A stretch of 64,000 nt of DNA from Apostichopus japonicus (GCF_037975245.1 NC_092567.1:19228876-19292875); one strand, 5' to 3'; numbered from the stretch's first letter, positions 11,268 through 26,328 are shown. Notes: a model not told the origin generated them from the sequence alone. A program made the numbers and translations.

Positions 11268-12242
11268 AATCTGAAGATGAAAGCTCCTTTTCGGACTCAC
11301 TTTAACTAAACATTCACATGTGAATGAAATTAATGATAGCTTCTATCGGATTCAAAAGGAGACTGTCTTAATAGCAAACAAGAATGAGACATCTAGTTAG
11401 TTATTAAAGACTAAAAAATCTTATTGAGAACACACACAAAAAGACCATGAAGAAATTGTCGGCTGATCTGCGTCATGTGACGTCAAAGTTTTTCTTAATC
11501 TCTACGTTTGCAGGCGTATTCCAGTGGCAGGCCATGTGACTGTTATATTGAAGAGAAAAATATTCCACTACGTTCGTTTGAAGAAACTCCACTTTAATAT
11601 CTTGTCCCTTACCCAAGATATGAGTGATTGACGGTAAACAGTAAGTTTTGTCCAGCCAATCATATCGTATTCTGTGCTTTTGTCACGTGGTTTGCGAGAG
11701 CATGCAGGGAGCTGTTATATCAATGTGTTATCTGGACAGATGGCCTCCAGAGGCTTTTAACTTAATATGTTTATTTTAAATCTTTGTTGATCTATCCTTG
11801 ACATTTGATACGTGTTTGGCTATGTTTGCCTATAGGCTGACAATCTTCTCTTTATTTAGTGCAACAAATCATTCGTAAAACTATTATTTTCATCTGTGGA
11901 TAAATGATTGAACTGCTATAAAGAAGGGGCAAAAGGAGACATTTTCAGCTTAACTGATTTGATGTCATCATCCACTCTGCTGTTTGCCAGATGGATTAAC
12001 AAAATATCACAACATTTGAATATTCATATCTTCGCGTTAAAAAGAAAATCATGTGCTTTTGACCTACAAATGCAAAAAAAAAATGTCCATCCGTTTTGCT
12101 AAATCGTTAATCACGATCAAATGACTTTTAAACCGCGAAAGCAGTTCAGACTATACACAATATTACAGATCCAATACCGGTGCGCTTACCATGCATGGTC
12201 AGTGTTCAAACAAGTGACATTAATGTACGCGCAGATGAACAG
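11268..12242. other. Intergenic, no gene seen
   Basis: AT-rich, apparently single-copy DNA with only short unsupported open frames. Confidence 0.5.
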
Positions 12243-12395
12243 CCGATACTCATAGCTATTGTACATTGTACATTAACTACTGGTGCCATCTGTAACACAT
12301 GCTACCGTGTTACCGTATCAGTTATTACTACTTTGTGTTCGTAACATGTGTTACAGGACAAGAACAGTAGTTATTGTAGGAGCCATGAGTATCGG
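12243..12395. mobile_element. Foldback/MITE-like element
   Basis: CCGATACTCAT at 12243 and its reverse complement ending at about 12395 are terminal inverted repeats about 30 bp long with a few differences. An inner inverted pair (TGTAACACATG / CATGTGTTACA) lies within. The size of about 150 bp and absence of coding capacity fit a non-autonomous foldback element. Confidence 0.65.
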
Positions 12396-12596
12396 GTAAG
12401 ATGAAACATTCACAGTAACTAAGTTAAAAAGCCTTTACCACGCATTCCATTTTTATTCGTAGATTGAGCTCCATGTCGTACCTTGGAGTCGTTTTGGCCG
12501 AACCAGCTAATAATTCACGCATTGTTGACAATCCAGCCAATACACTAATTTAATTCTGCTATATAGAATCAAATTTCGATGTAATTCCCCTTTCTA

Positions 12597-12963
12597 AATC
12601 AAATTATGCGATGGACAAATCGAAGGATTTACTTTTAATTGACATTTACTGTATAACAATTTAAATGGGTTTATTGGTAGATATTAAATGCCGGATTTTC
12701 TATTGTGTCTGTGTGTCAAATGAAGTAATATGTATACCAATTGAAAACGGTCAAACACAAAACCTTGCATCGTAATCAAATTATGCGATGGACAAATCAA
12801 GGGATTACTAGTTTTAATTGACATTTGCAGTATATTACTTTAAATAGTAATACGGAATCAGTATTGGTATAGATATTAAATGCCGGATTGTTTGTGTGTG
12901 TGTGAGTCAAATGAAGTAATATGTATAGCTAATGAAATCGGTCAAACACAAAACCCTGTATCG
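12597..12963 (+). repeat. Direct duplication, two units of about 180 bp
   Basis: Unit 1 (12597-12773) and unit 2 (12774-12963) share AATCAAATTATGCGATGGAC, TTTTAATTGACATTT, AGATATTAAATGCCGGATT, TCAAATGAAGTAATATGTAT and GGTCAAACACAAAACC in order. They differ by small indels, mostly in a GTGT run and a TA-rich segment. Confidence 0.85.
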
Positions 12964-13204
12964 AATTCAAATGCTTAGGAGGGAGATGGATGGTCTCACA
13001 TTCGATTCGCTCGTTTTTCTTTTTGTTTTTATGCTTTATTGGGTAGATCCTTTTTTTAATTAAAAAGTACTTATATAAGCACAAACTTGCGATTAGACCT
13101 TATTCGAGACCTAAGTTATAGTCTATAAATATGATATTTTCAGTTTTTTTCAATTTTTTGATGTTCTTGTATTTATTGTGATACGGTATCACTTGCTGCA
13201 CAAT
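12964..13204. other. Intergenic, no gene seen
   Basis: T-rich sequence without recognisable content. Confidence 0.4.
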
Positions 13205-13227
13205 CATTTCTTATTTACGGAAATGTA

Positions 13228-13258
<31 letters not shown>

Positions 13259-13269
13259 GTATATATATG

Positions 13270-13310
<41 letters not shown>

Positions 13311-13315
13311 GTATA

Positions 13316-13364
<49 letters not shown>
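13205..13364 (+). repeat. TA/TG microsatellite
   Basis: An approximately 160-bp TA array with regular TGTA interruptions. The Tyr-Ile open frames are artefacts. Confidence 0.9.
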
Positions 13365-13370
<6 letters not shown>

Positions 13371-14926
13371 CTATATATTTATACGGTATTTTAAATCACC
13401 ATTTCCGTCGATCATACGAAAGAGCCGCCACATTCGAAAAGCCCACTCCGACAAATTAATCCCTCCATAGGACCAACTTCCGTTCCTACCACGTCTAACC
13501 TAGAATTTCATTTTTATGACACTTTTCAAACTTGAATCAACTTTATTGCGACAAACAATTATAATTTCACAGGCAAATTCGTTCCGGGATATGAAAATGT
13601 ATATAATTGATTACAAACGTTACACAGGTTTTTTCGATTAATCTCGGTTGAGATCAGTCCAAGTCCTTTTGATGAGGTTATTTTTGTTTCGATTGAATAA
13701 TTGTCAGTCCTTTTAATTATCAGTTATTTACATAGAAAACATCAACTATTTTGTCTATAAGTTTTTTACTCTCAAAGTCAAAATATAAAATCAATGAACC
13801 TTTGGATTCTAATTTCATATCAGAATGACAGACGTTAGTCAAGGGCGTTCTTCACGTAATTAGTGAATTGTGTGAATCTAAACCAAATGGAAAACATTTG
13901 AAATATGAAACATTTTTTGACAGGAACCCGACCCATGGTTTGAGGTGGAGGAAGGGGTGGGCTAGTAGGAGTCATACCAATATTCATTGATGTTGAAAAC
14001 TTGAAAGTGCCGCCTGTGAAAGATCCATTCAGCATATGTGCTTGAAACTGAGGGAACATAAACTGAGGGAACATTATAATACTTTTATAAATATGCAATA
14101 AAGGGATCCACAAGTTAAACAGACGATGAGAATTTTATCATGTTTTTTTAACACTTCCGTGATACCCTTAGCCTGTAGTGTGAACAAAATTGTGTCCCAA
14201 ATGATGTAGGGACGCAAAATGAACGCTGTTGTTTTCAATAACGTTTGGTACTATCAAGCGATGTGTTTTTATTTTCTGGTACCATCAAACGATGTTTTAG
14301 TTTACTCCAGTTTACAGTCTCCTCGTTTTACACACTGTTGAATATTCATCAATAGACTCATTAGATGTAACAAGATGATGGTTCCCTTTTACTGGATCCA
14401 CAGGGCCAAGGATGATTGTGGCCTCAATCTCATACTTGGGAAAGGTCCCTGCCTTAGACACAACAAGCTGTTTAAATTCGTTGTGATTAAAATAGATATA
14501 TTTTTACAGGTATCCAAGCACCGATTAGGGACAATACACCAACTTCACTCAGCAATCTCAAAGCTGGAATCAGGATTATACGATTAATTTTCCAATGAAA
14601 ATGCAACTTTTTTTTCCGTGTTTTGTAAGAAACAACTTGATCTGTATTCTCGTTTGCGTTGAAGTTCAAACTTTCAATTCTTGAATATTCTTAATAAGAA
14701 ATCTTTGATCTATGCCATGCACTATCATATATTGCGTTCATAATAATTGAAGTCTTAAAATATTTAGCCTTAACGTTACATATATAGTACGCTGCATGCA
14801 TGGTTAACCTTCCATTAACAAACTTATCAAGCATGGCTAAAATTATCAGTACATAACAGAAAACTATCAACAAAAATCGACTAATTCATTGAGCCCCTGT
14901 TAAAATACTTAATAATAAACATATAA
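13365..14926. other. Intergenic, no gene seen
   Basis: AT-rich DNA upstream of the receptor gene. I see no coding exon, and no core promoter could be identified with confidence. Confidence 0.5.
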
Positions 14927-15098
<172 letters not shown>

Positions 15099-15316
15099 GA
15101 TGTTCAGATATATATATTCAGATGTTCACTTCCTGCTGCAAAAGTGTGTATATATATATACGGGTGTGTTGTGTGAAATTGTGTTCCCAATTAACTGAAA
15201 ATTGTAATAAATATGTGTATTGTAGCTCATGGAGATCAAACATATATGAATCGTGATTCATTCGTAATCTATTTTAAAGTAGTCTGCTCGTATTTCCTTT
15301 CTATACATAGAGCAAC

Positions 15317-15547
15317 ATGAACTCGCTATTAGTTCATCTGGGTACGATCCTGTTTCTATGTTCAACACCATGTGAAGGAAAGAACCCCCTCTACCTAGGC
15401 GCTATCCTACCGTACAGTAGTGAGGGATGGATTGGAGCTTTCGGGAAACAGAGCCTCGTTGGGACGAATTTAGCTGTAGAGGACATTAACAAACGAAGCG
15501 ACGTATTGGCTGACTATACATTATATGTCATTTACGAAGAATCTATG
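15317..15547 (+). CDS. Receptor exon 1: signal peptide and first flytrap strands
   Basis: Residues 1-77. The start ATG lies six bases after a CATAG acceptor-like site with a pyrimidine tract, so a 5' UTR intron is likely. A hydrophobic signal ending near CEG is followed by [20 protein letters not shown] and a [14 protein letters not shown] segment typical of lobe 1, including the GW motif. The exon ends ATG|GTAAGA in phase 0. Confidence 0.88.
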
Positions 15548-18500
15548 GTAAGACAAAAATTGTATTGAAATTGTTTCTATATATTTGCTTGTACTGATTA
15601 ACTCAGGTGCGTACTTGATGATGCAATATCGTTGGATTTGAAAATTCCCTTTATCATGCATGGCTACTTGTATACAATGATTGAAAAAAACATGGGTTAA
15701 GTAGATCACACACTACCTTCTGCAGGGCCAATCTAGTCTTCACCACCCACCACCCACTCTTCACATAAGAAAGTCAGGGAAAAGAATGAAAAACACTAGT
15801 CCTTTTAGAATTTCTCACAAGCTAAGCCTTACCCCTCGCTGGATGGCTGACACTTTGATTCGGTTGTTCATGAATAAACGTTCTTTTTTATCGGCATCCT
15901 ACAGTAACCTACTTCATGTATATTTATGCTGTTATTACACGTCATCGAAAGCATTACCATTACTAAGTCTCCAAAAACAAAGATTGTATAGAACAGACTA
16001 AAGAAAATTATCTGTTTCGAAGCGACAGGTGACAAGTAAGGTACATGGTCCTATCTATTTCAATTCGTCAATTCGTCATTGTTTTTGTTCTTAATTAATA
16101 CCCAAAACAAACAAAATAACTTGACCTTGTTTCCTTTTTTGTTACTATATATGACCAGAAGGTTGGCAAACAAAGAATGTGATTTGTCTTCTGAAAAGGC
16201 AAGTAAGATTAAGTCGAACAGACGTCCCCGGTTTCCAGATTTCATGGATCATCCCCGGATTAAGACTTGCCCCTGGATTTCATGTATTGTCACTGATCTT
16301 CTACTGATCGATAACTGATCATTCCCAAGTTTGTAAAAACAACGCTCAGAAAAATGTAAATTTGAAGAAATATAAAAGAAATGCCTGTTTCTTTGAGAAT
16401 ATATCACAGAAACATAGGGACTGGATCATCATTCTTGAGACATAACACCACCAAACATATTGAGACCTCAAAACCCCACCGTCACTTATAACGTGGATGT
16501 CAATATCTCCATCTCGTCCCCGGAATTTCTGATAAAAAAAAGTATATTCACCTTAAATAAGATATGTAACGAATCTTAGGCTTTGGAAGTCACGGCGGTA
16601 TATATGAACGTGATCATTATCTATACTTTAATTTTAAGTACTTCATACTACTTGGAGCGTGCATATACACAATCAATCATTCAACGCTTACTTATTCTAT
16701 AAGCTTCACACTGTTTCTGAAACTGCCTAAAGAAAGTGCTTCCACACAGAGTAAATTTAAAGCATTTTAGTGTACCTAGCAAAATAATCGTTCAGTGAAT
16801 CAAAGAAAACAGGAAAGATGAACTAGAAAGTCTGCACGATACAAAATTTGCCAGTTGGGATTAAGTGGTTAAAAACTTATAAAAACAGGTAATAAAAGGT
16901 ATTAAATATACAACCTCTTTCTATCTTTCAGTTTCATTCCTGCGTCCGATTGGCTAGTATGATATCACGTGACCCTTACGTTATGCCATACGTTATTCTT
17001 CAATAACGGGTGGTTCCTTCATTGGTATATGTATACAAGTAAATAGAAACACATCAATTTTTAGAGTGAATCATAGAGACATCTGTTGTTGCTAGGCAAT
17101 ATATGGTGCAGTATTATTTTCATGTTTTCAATGACACTGCACTTACGAAGAACATCATACATACAATATACTGGAAGTCAATGTACTTTTCCAGTAATTT
17201 TCTATTGAAATAAAAAATTTGCTCTAGGCTTCTTTTTGTTTCATAGAACGGCTTGAATCCCTCCCCAGACTACTTTTATTGGTAAGAAAGAAAAATAATC
17301 GGATTTTGGCTGCATTTTAGTTATGAATAAATTATGTAAGAAATGGTTTACGAGTCCATATATTGAAAGTCAAAATGTTTGTTAGTATCGTAATGCAAAT
17401 AACGAAAGGTCTTTTCAAAACCAAATTAAGCCTTAAGCCTACTGTATACTATATTTATTAGTATGCAGACCTGAATTTGTTTGTTTTTAGTTAACCTGGT
17501 ATCATCAGGAATAATTATCACATGCCCACAATATTTCCTCAAAAGTCTGGTCTTGCTTTATATCAGATGATTAGCGTAAACAGTTGTGGTAAGCATATGA
17601 CGCCAAGGCCTGTATACATAGTTCCTGACGATGATCCTTGTAGCCTAGTCTATTGGTTTTCCATTGGTGGCCTAACGTTAGGCTTAGTTGAACAACTCTT
17701 TCCAAATCATCAACCACTTAGTCTTACATGTAAACTTCAACGGTTCGAGGAGTTAGGCTGGTCCTTTGGAGATCTTGTCAAAGGCCTAAGCTTCAATCGT
17801 CACGGTAACATAAATAACTGAAGTACAATAATTAATTATTAAAGAAACTTTCAAGTGATCCGAATGCTTCGCTGATTTTTAAAGTAGGAATAAGCCTAGG
17901 CTTTCAGCCTTAACGTAGGCCTAAAATGGATTTGATTAGTTCATAGAAATTGATAAGGAACCCATCACACAGTCACGTGCAACATTACATACGGAGCGCC
18001 ATTTGTCCCGAAAGTATCCAAACTGACATTGTTAAGTTCTAAATGACAGCGAAATATCGAAAACGGAATCGACGTTTTTAAAATGACTGAAAGCGACTTG
18101 TCCAAAGTTAAACTAACTGTACTGAATTTCTTTTTGATATGGCGATTTCGCTTTGGACATATCGATTTCGTTTCCGTTACCACGATCTCAATTTGGATAT
18201 AACGATGTCAATTTGGATGGTTTTGAAACATATGGCGCTCCGTACTTTAAAGTAGCAAAATAACAGACCTCTAAGTTAGAATGAGAACCATGTAGTATCC
18301 ATGGTAACTCGAGCTTTAATGCAGATTATTTCATTGCCGTTGATGCATAATGTATACCGTATAAAAACGTTAAGTTACCTTCAGAATTCTTAAATCTTGT
18401 TCTGCAATTTTGCGGCAATTCGTCATTTTGCTGCAAATTGTTGAAATGATGACATTTGATGAGTAATCCATCTGCCGCAAAATGTTAAATTTCTCATCTA

Positions 18501-21500
18501 TTAGATACAAGGAAATTAATAATAATTATTTTTATCATTTTGTTACAAACCATATCATTAACTAAACAAAAAGTAATTGTTTCCTTAAAAAATGCTCTCA
18601 TCTTAACATTTTGTGACCGCATCCCAACGTTGTCATATACTAGTTTTTATTTCGCTTCTCTCTTACCCGTCTACAATCTATGCATATGCGTTTACCCATC
18701 TCGATCTAAACTATACATGAACGGAAACGTTTTAGCAGGCGCGGCGGAACGGAAAAATTATTGGGGGGGCTAATGTGTGGAGACTATCTAAGCGGAGCGC
18801 CACCATCGGTTGGCGCGGAGCGTACCAGAAAATTTTGGGTTTTTTCAAACCCCCAGATGGCCGGAAACGGCACTTCCCGAGTGTTTTATGCTGCGAATAC
18901 CTGGCCCTAAAATATGGGTCTCAAGCCTGCAATTTCTCAGATTGCACGTAAAGTCTGTAAAAACATTGTAATTTGTATATTCGATGGTGTTTTAAGAGAG
19001 TAGCTATTACTCGTAGTGTACTCGCAAAGACGTTTTTGAGTGTAGTAAGGGCAGTGGCGGGGCTAGGGGTATTGGTCGGGGGGGCAAGAATGGTCTGTAG
19101 GGGCGCTTTCGACACTATCTAAGCGGAGCGCCACCACAGGTTGGCGCGGAGCGTACAGAAAATTTTTGAGTAAAGATACTCCCGAGATTGCAGGAAATGA
19201 CCCTTTCCGGGGCCTTGCTAATTTGCAGATAAACGGAGAATAAATAGGTGTCGTCGCCATTTTGTCGGAAAATACACCGACAGAATATGACACATGTCAA
19301 TAGGTATATGAGAGCGCAATAAAATAGTCAAAAATCGCGAATAAGTAAAAAGTAGTGAAAAGCTGAAAAGGGCGCCAGCAGTCCATTTGAGTCCGTCAGG
19401 GGGGGGGGGGGCATCCGCCCTGACTGTATATATGGACGCTCGATCCGCCACTAAGTAAGGGGATGTTGGAGAACTGGCTGAAATGAGGCAAGTCATTGGC
19501 CTAAGACTAAGTTGTGTTACGCTTACCGGTACTCACACTCACTGCTTCCACTTTTCACGGGGCGTGAAGACGCGGTTGGGATGACAATGTGGTCTATAGC
19601 CAAGGGACGGGCCGAGGGTCCCCCAGCAATTACTCAAATTACTACACCTATAGAATATACGTGTGCATCGGACAGATCGACAAGTATGCATTGAAAAATG
19701 GGCAGATGTATGTTTCGGAGCCTTGGTAAATATTGGGGGGGCTAATCAAGCATTTGCCCCCTCAACTTTTTTATTGGGGGGGGGCTGAGCCCCCCAAGCC
19801 CCCCGGTTCCGCCGCCACTGCGTTTTAGCACAGTGCCCACTATCGCCCACCATATCCGACTCGTCGCTCGGCGTCGTCTATTTCTCTTCCTTTCCGAAGC
19901 TATCAGGATTTATCAGTCTATCAGAAGAATTAGAAATTATTTTCGTGTTTTTTACGGAATTTTTTTAACCGAAAATTTCTAAAATGTTTATACAAAAGTG
20001 ATTTACTTCACTCTTGCTGTCGTACGTGTCTCCTGTCATTATTACAATTTCCCGTATCTAACTAATCTACCAAAATTGGTGGCGTTTTAACAATCTGACC
20101 CCACTGATCCACTTCCGTGTCATCGCGCACTTCCCCATCCTTCGGAATCTACCATTCTTTAATTCGTATTTCGTCCTGAACAATATTTTTATTCACCAGG
20201 TTTGAATCACTGCATATGTAGTTATCCCCATTTTTGAATGTTTATTCATGCACGAAATTTTTCCTCACGTGAGTGAATCGATATTTAGATCCTATAGAAA
20301 TGAAGATAATTGCAGATACTGTCACATTAAAGATGTTGCAATCAAATAACGTGACGAGAGGGGTCAGGATGCCTACAGCCTCTGGGACAGGGGTCAAATG
20401 GCGGCCCGAAAAAAGTAGTCAAAGAGTACAAAAAGACACACTATAGGTGCACGGTGACATAATTGTCCATGGTCCGGATCTGGCACTCGATGCCTCTATA
20501 TGTGAAATATGCCTAATGTTGTAACGAATCATCGAGCGAGCGCGCAAGTTGATGAAGGTTTGCCCATATGGTAATGTAACGATGTGTTATTGAATTAATT
20601 TTGATTTCGAATTGTTAGTTTTAAGGGTATTATTCAAATTTAAACAAGGACACAACTTGATGGTTTGGAATGTAACTATGTGTGATTGAATTAATGTGCG
20701 CGTCAACTGTGCGTGTGTGAGGGTGTTAAGATTGTTTATGCGTGTGTCGGTAGTGCGTGTTGCTTTGGATTCGTGTGGTGCGTGATTTGTTTGAATGGTG
20801 TTTGTTGCGCGTGGTTTCTTGAAATAGGTCTGGAACGGATTGGGAGGCAGTTATTACTTAGAGTTACTAAAGACAAGTTGTGTTCTGTTATCTTGGTGTT
20901 ATTTGGAGTTTATAAAGACAAGACATGTTCTTTTATATGGGTAAAACTCCATTTAACTTTGCAATAAATACACTTCGACGTAGTGAGAAATATAACCCCC
21001 ATTGACTGGACTCTTCATTTGTTCGTTACATGGTGGCAGCGGTTGGTGCTTGTGGTTCCTTTTTTTTGCGATATTTGTGAAGATGTATAGTCTTTTAACC
21101 GATGACCCACGCACACTGAACGACTATTAAGTGCGCATGCACAAGAGATGTTTCCTGACAACAGGTGCTCACGTTTTGGTCACGTGCAATATTGACTGTT
21201 TCTTGATTGATTCCTGATTCCTTGGCTATATTGCTAAAATCGCCCAGATCTAGTCGTAAAACCACTGCACACTGCCGACTGGCAATCACAGCCAGTTGGG
21301 ACAATTTCCTATGCTAATACCTCTCTAAACGGTTCTCCAATATTGTGCTCTCAAAGCACTGGTATCGACAGTACAAACAGTTCCTGATCTGATAGAAACA
21401 TGATATTCATACTGCTCCTACTGACAATATGAGTGCTCTGAAAGCGGGACATGTCACTACAGTAAAGAAAACATTGTCCCAACTGGAAGGCAGTCGCGAA

Positions 21501-24500
21501 AACATTATACATATTCAGTGTTCCTTGACAAGAGCCGAAGCGACTTGAAACTGCACGAAATGTTGATAAGTCCTAGTCTTATAGCACACGTACATTTGCC
21601 CGACTATCCACGAATTACCGAGTTACGACTGTCGGTGGAGTTGAGTCGAGCGGCGAGTCGCGTTCAGTCGGGCAGTGTGCGGACGGCTTTGCAACTGGTT
21701 ACAACTCATAATACCACAGGTATGCAATTAGTGTGTAAGTTTGTAAGGACGGAACTTCAACAAAAAATAATGCAAATAAGATATGATTTTCATGATGAGA
21801 TTCAAAATCTTTATAACATTTCAAGAATAAAAATAGCGTGCTCAACGAAATTTAGGTCGTTTTTCTTTCCAACTATTTTCTTTGCTGTGTTGTATATGTA
21901 AATGCAGTTCTTGTACGCACCAATTACGTGAAATGCCCGTGGCTAAATTACTCGGTAAGTCATAAATCTGGGTTTCGAGTTTAATCAACTGAAAACCAAC
22001 AGCTGAATTTTACTCAACCACTGCGGTCTCTTCACAATGAACGATCATATATTAAAGTTAAACAAGTTACACAGGGACGGATATTTCGTTCAAAGATTTA
22101 AGGATTTATTTCAAAGGCAGATTATTTTGGATTCGGAGAATTTCCTTTGAAAAAAATGCATTTATAGATGATACATTTTCTGATTTAAAATGATTTACTT
22201 TCATACCGGTCTGTCAAAAAGGAGCAAAAGTCAGCCCCATAGTTTAAATCGTTCGATGGGTTTGACATCATGAAACGCACAAACATGCAAAATACATTAT
22301 TATAAAGTTTATTGGAAATGAGTCAGTGTTATATAGAGATTTTCCGGGGTCAGACAGGTAAAAACAACAACATTTCAGCTGAATTTCCGTATTGACATCA
22401 ATCACCCTGCTGTTGTTTACGGTGGTGCTGATAGAACAGGCGAGTTGTAAACTTGCTTTGTTCGAATAACACGACAATACTTAAAAACAACGGCGTACTA
22501 AGCGGCGGGGGTGGGGAGCGGTCTGCCCCGGGTAGCAGTCAGTGAGTGCTATAAAAATAAATATTTTAAACAAACAATATGAAAAATGAAGAAAAATTCA
22601 CTAAAGAATAAGAATTTCTAAACATATCATCATTTCAAAGCTTTGCCCAAGATAGCAACATTTTTCATTTAAGACACCTTACACCCCTCCACTTAGAACC
22701 CTCCCCCGGGACGGCATCCCCTGCACGGGGTGACATATCCTGGATCTGCCCGGGTGCAAACTATTGTAGGTACGTCACGATGATGCCGTGTTGTTGCACC
22801 CGATACACACATAGAACACAGTTACTATACTGTAAAGCTAAGTTTTGTACCAAACTAAAAACTGGATCCTGCTGCAAATTGGTAGCATGTGCTATTATGA
22901 TTACAGTAAGAACTGAGGATACGTGTAATCCCAACAAATCTAGTATGATGGATTTGTTGGGATTACACATATCCTCAGTTCTTACATTTATCCTCATAGC
23001 ATATGCAGCTACCGAATTATCAGATTTGTCAGCCCAATCCAGTTTTTATTGTGGTACATTTTTTTACGATTTACAGTAGTTACTGTAATCTCTGCGGTTT
23101 TGTTGTGAAGTTAGGCCTATATAATTATAATGTCATCGTTGCTGTCAACTTGACAACTATTATATTTGTGATGTGTTGTCAAGCAGCTCGACAATTTGGC
23201 AAGTTTCGCCAAAATGTAATATTATCGTCACTCGTCAATTCGAGTGGCTGTGTGTAGTGCACTACACTTGTAAACACTTCCAAAATATGATATTTGTCCA
23301 TTTGCACTGTAAAAAATGTCTGTGATATAACAGCTTTACACCGTTCATCTACTAAAATTAATCATGTTGTTAAAAAAATTGTTGTCCATTTACAAAATGT
23401 ATTGTAACAACATTTTCTGTATATGGGAACAAAATCTTCATAACAATACATCAACTGCTGTGTCGGAACAAAAGCATCAGGCTCGATCCAAGTTTTCATT
23501 ATGCGGTCGAAGTGATCGCGAAAACGTTACACCGAATCTTGCATCATAAAACGAGAACCGTATTTTACATGTTGTTGGAATGATAGAATGTAGCATATAC
23601 GTTTAGTCTTACGCAATCAATGAGTTTTTTTTCCGAAATAGTAAAGTTAAAACTGTGTCGCAAAGTTGTAGATGACCTTTGTACACTACTTACAGTTGAT
23701 TGACGCTGGGCGCGCGCACCTAAGGTCCGAAACCGCTGTAATTACGGTAGGTTATGATTTCAAAGCTTTTCAGTCCTTTTTAATCTAACATGAGTGCAAC
23801 TATAGTGAATTGAGTCATATGAAACTGTTACTTTTTACGTAAGCATTTATTAAACGTTCGTTCGTTTGTTGGTTTGTTTGTTTTGAAATAAGCGGCAAAG
23901 CAAGTAGGCTAGGCCGACAGCACAGCTCTCTGTCGGTCCATTGTGTTCATACTAGCACAAGATGCTATGGCAGTTCTTTGTTAGGCGAGCATATACGATC
24001 GCTTACTTCTAGCATATCGTCGTAGCTGTTTTGACAGTCATACCAAACCTAAGCTTACATTCATTCTTTCGCGGTATCGTTTCTATTGGCTATGATATAA
24101 CGCAGCCTAGACACAGGTCTCCAATCAGTGTCTATGCTTTACTATATAACATAGATTCTCTTAGGAAACTTTTTGATATCGCTTTTACTGTTTAGTTTGA
24201 AGCCCCCCGATCGGCTTTTACACTAAATCTTGGGGGAGTCGTGCAGTCCCCTGTCCTGAATCTTGGGGGAGTCGTGCAGTCCCCTATGGCACGCCAAATG
24301 GTAAAATTCAGAAATGAACAATCTAGGCTAGGTTTGTGGTTAACAAACTCTGGTCTATTACTAAAATAGATCATCGATCAATAAAATAGGTTTTTTTGTC
24401 TGATAAATCACGTTTTTCCAGTGATAAATCAGAATTTTACTAATACAACTTGTTTTGTTTTTCTCGCTGAATTTTGAAAACTAATTATTGGTCGGTAAAA

Positions 24501-26149
24501 CCACTTGTTATTCCTTGTTCAATTCTGAAGGATGCTACTGCATGAACCCTGTATGTACTATGTGCCTGTCATTTGATGCCTTGGCGTATAAACACGATAT
24601 CACAAGAACCAAAGATGTTTGAAATTTAGTATTTATAGGTATGTTTGAGTGGGAGAGGGCTTATGTGGAAGTTAACTATACAAAAAATTCCTGAAGGAAA
24701 TTTCTTTGTAAAGGGAAAATGTGAGTATTGCAAGCTAGAAAAAAATTACAGGCAAAGTCTACCTCCTAGCCCTCCTCCCCCCCCACCCCACCCATCCAGA
24801 ACTGTGCCTGAGCTGCTAATTGCCCCTAGCCTACTTTAAGTATCATGAACAGTTGTATGCTATACTAACCTGATCTTAGCATGAATGTGTTGATAGTGGG
24901 TGTTATGAATTATGTTAAACTGTAACCTACTTACAGTATTAACTGATAAGATTTGTCATCTGTCAATATATATGTAACCAAAAGTGTTTGTTTGTTTTCC
25001 TTTCATAGGATAGGCTTCGGCTAAACCTGAGATGGAATAGTCAGGGGCACCGGATTTGTAATGTATTGTTGGAGAGGCTGACCCATTTCCGAAAGGTTTT
25101 AATTTCCATATGTTTTTACTTTCTTGCAGATGGTTACTTGTTCATGTGGTGTTCACTCTGATACTGCAGCTAGAAAGGTGTGTCACTACCCGCTTCATCA
25201 AAATCAACCAAATTTTCAATTTACGTGTCATGAAGAAAGTGCAACAGAATTTTTGTAAGTTATTCAGACTATAATAAGACTATGATTGGTCTCACATATC
25301 TATGCACTAGATCATCGGGTTTCACTTTTTTGGTGGTAAAGTGCGTCACGGTGACCACTGGATTCATCCAGATTGCAAGAGTTTCACTTGCAGGCTACTC
25401 TTGCATAATTTCAGAAAACCAGAAAGCAAGTCAGAAAACCCCTTTTTCATTTCCAAATGAGAAAAAAATCTCATTTGGAGCACCAAATTGCATCTAAGGC
25501 CAGGTGAAAAATGCAAAATTATATACAAAATCGAGTGGGTGGGTTGAAGTGAGCAATATTGCACCAAATTGCATCTGAGGCCACCTTGAAATGCAAAAAA
25601 ATTCCAAAGGGGAGGGGGACACCTCTCCCCTTAGACCCCTCCCCCAGGCCGGCCATCAGTCTTCAGCCCCCTCACTCAAAAGTACCTTCCTACGCCACTG
25701 AAGATTATTAATAAAAAATGCTTTTGTTTTTATGTGACAGGTTGCAATCCATTTCTTAGAAACAGAATGGCAATAACAGTTGATCGGGAACCTCTGCTGT
25801 ATCCTACATCCATTATTGCTGCGTTGAAGATGTTGTTCATGAGCTATTATGTGTTCAACATATGCTATCCCACAGAGGTTCAAGCAACCATGGAATACAT
25901 ACAGAGGTACAGTTTAAACCTAGTTTCTTAACAGATTAACCAAGGAGGTGCATTCAAACTACAGTTCCTCCATCTTGTTGCAAGAAGAACTGCAAAGTCA
26001 TGTTCAGTTTGTTCAGTAATAGCTTTATGTCAGTGTCAATGCCAAGAAATGTTGTGCAACATTAAATGTTTTCATTAAACTACTAGTGCACCTGTCACGG
26101 CATGCAAATTACAACAGTTTATACATAATAAAACGGATAAAAACTTTTA

Positions 26150-26196
<47 letters not shown>

Positions 26197-26263
26197 GTGT
26201 GTGTGTATGTATGTATGTATGTATGTAGGTGTATGTATGTATGTATGTATGTATGTATGTATG

Positions 26264-26328
<65 letters not shown>

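Noticed and set aside
17522-17821. 99-codon frame in receptor intron 1
   Set aside because: No homology recognised and no splice partner; length is within chance expectation for this much sequence.
21518-21901. 127-codon frame in receptor intron 1
   Set aside because: No recognisable domain; starts just after a foldback element and reads into AT-rich DNA.
25130-25254. Alternative frame starting [11 protein letters not shown] in the first nested exon
   Set aside because: It leaves the wrong phase and meets a stop soon after joining 25741; the other open frame matches the downstream exon phase.
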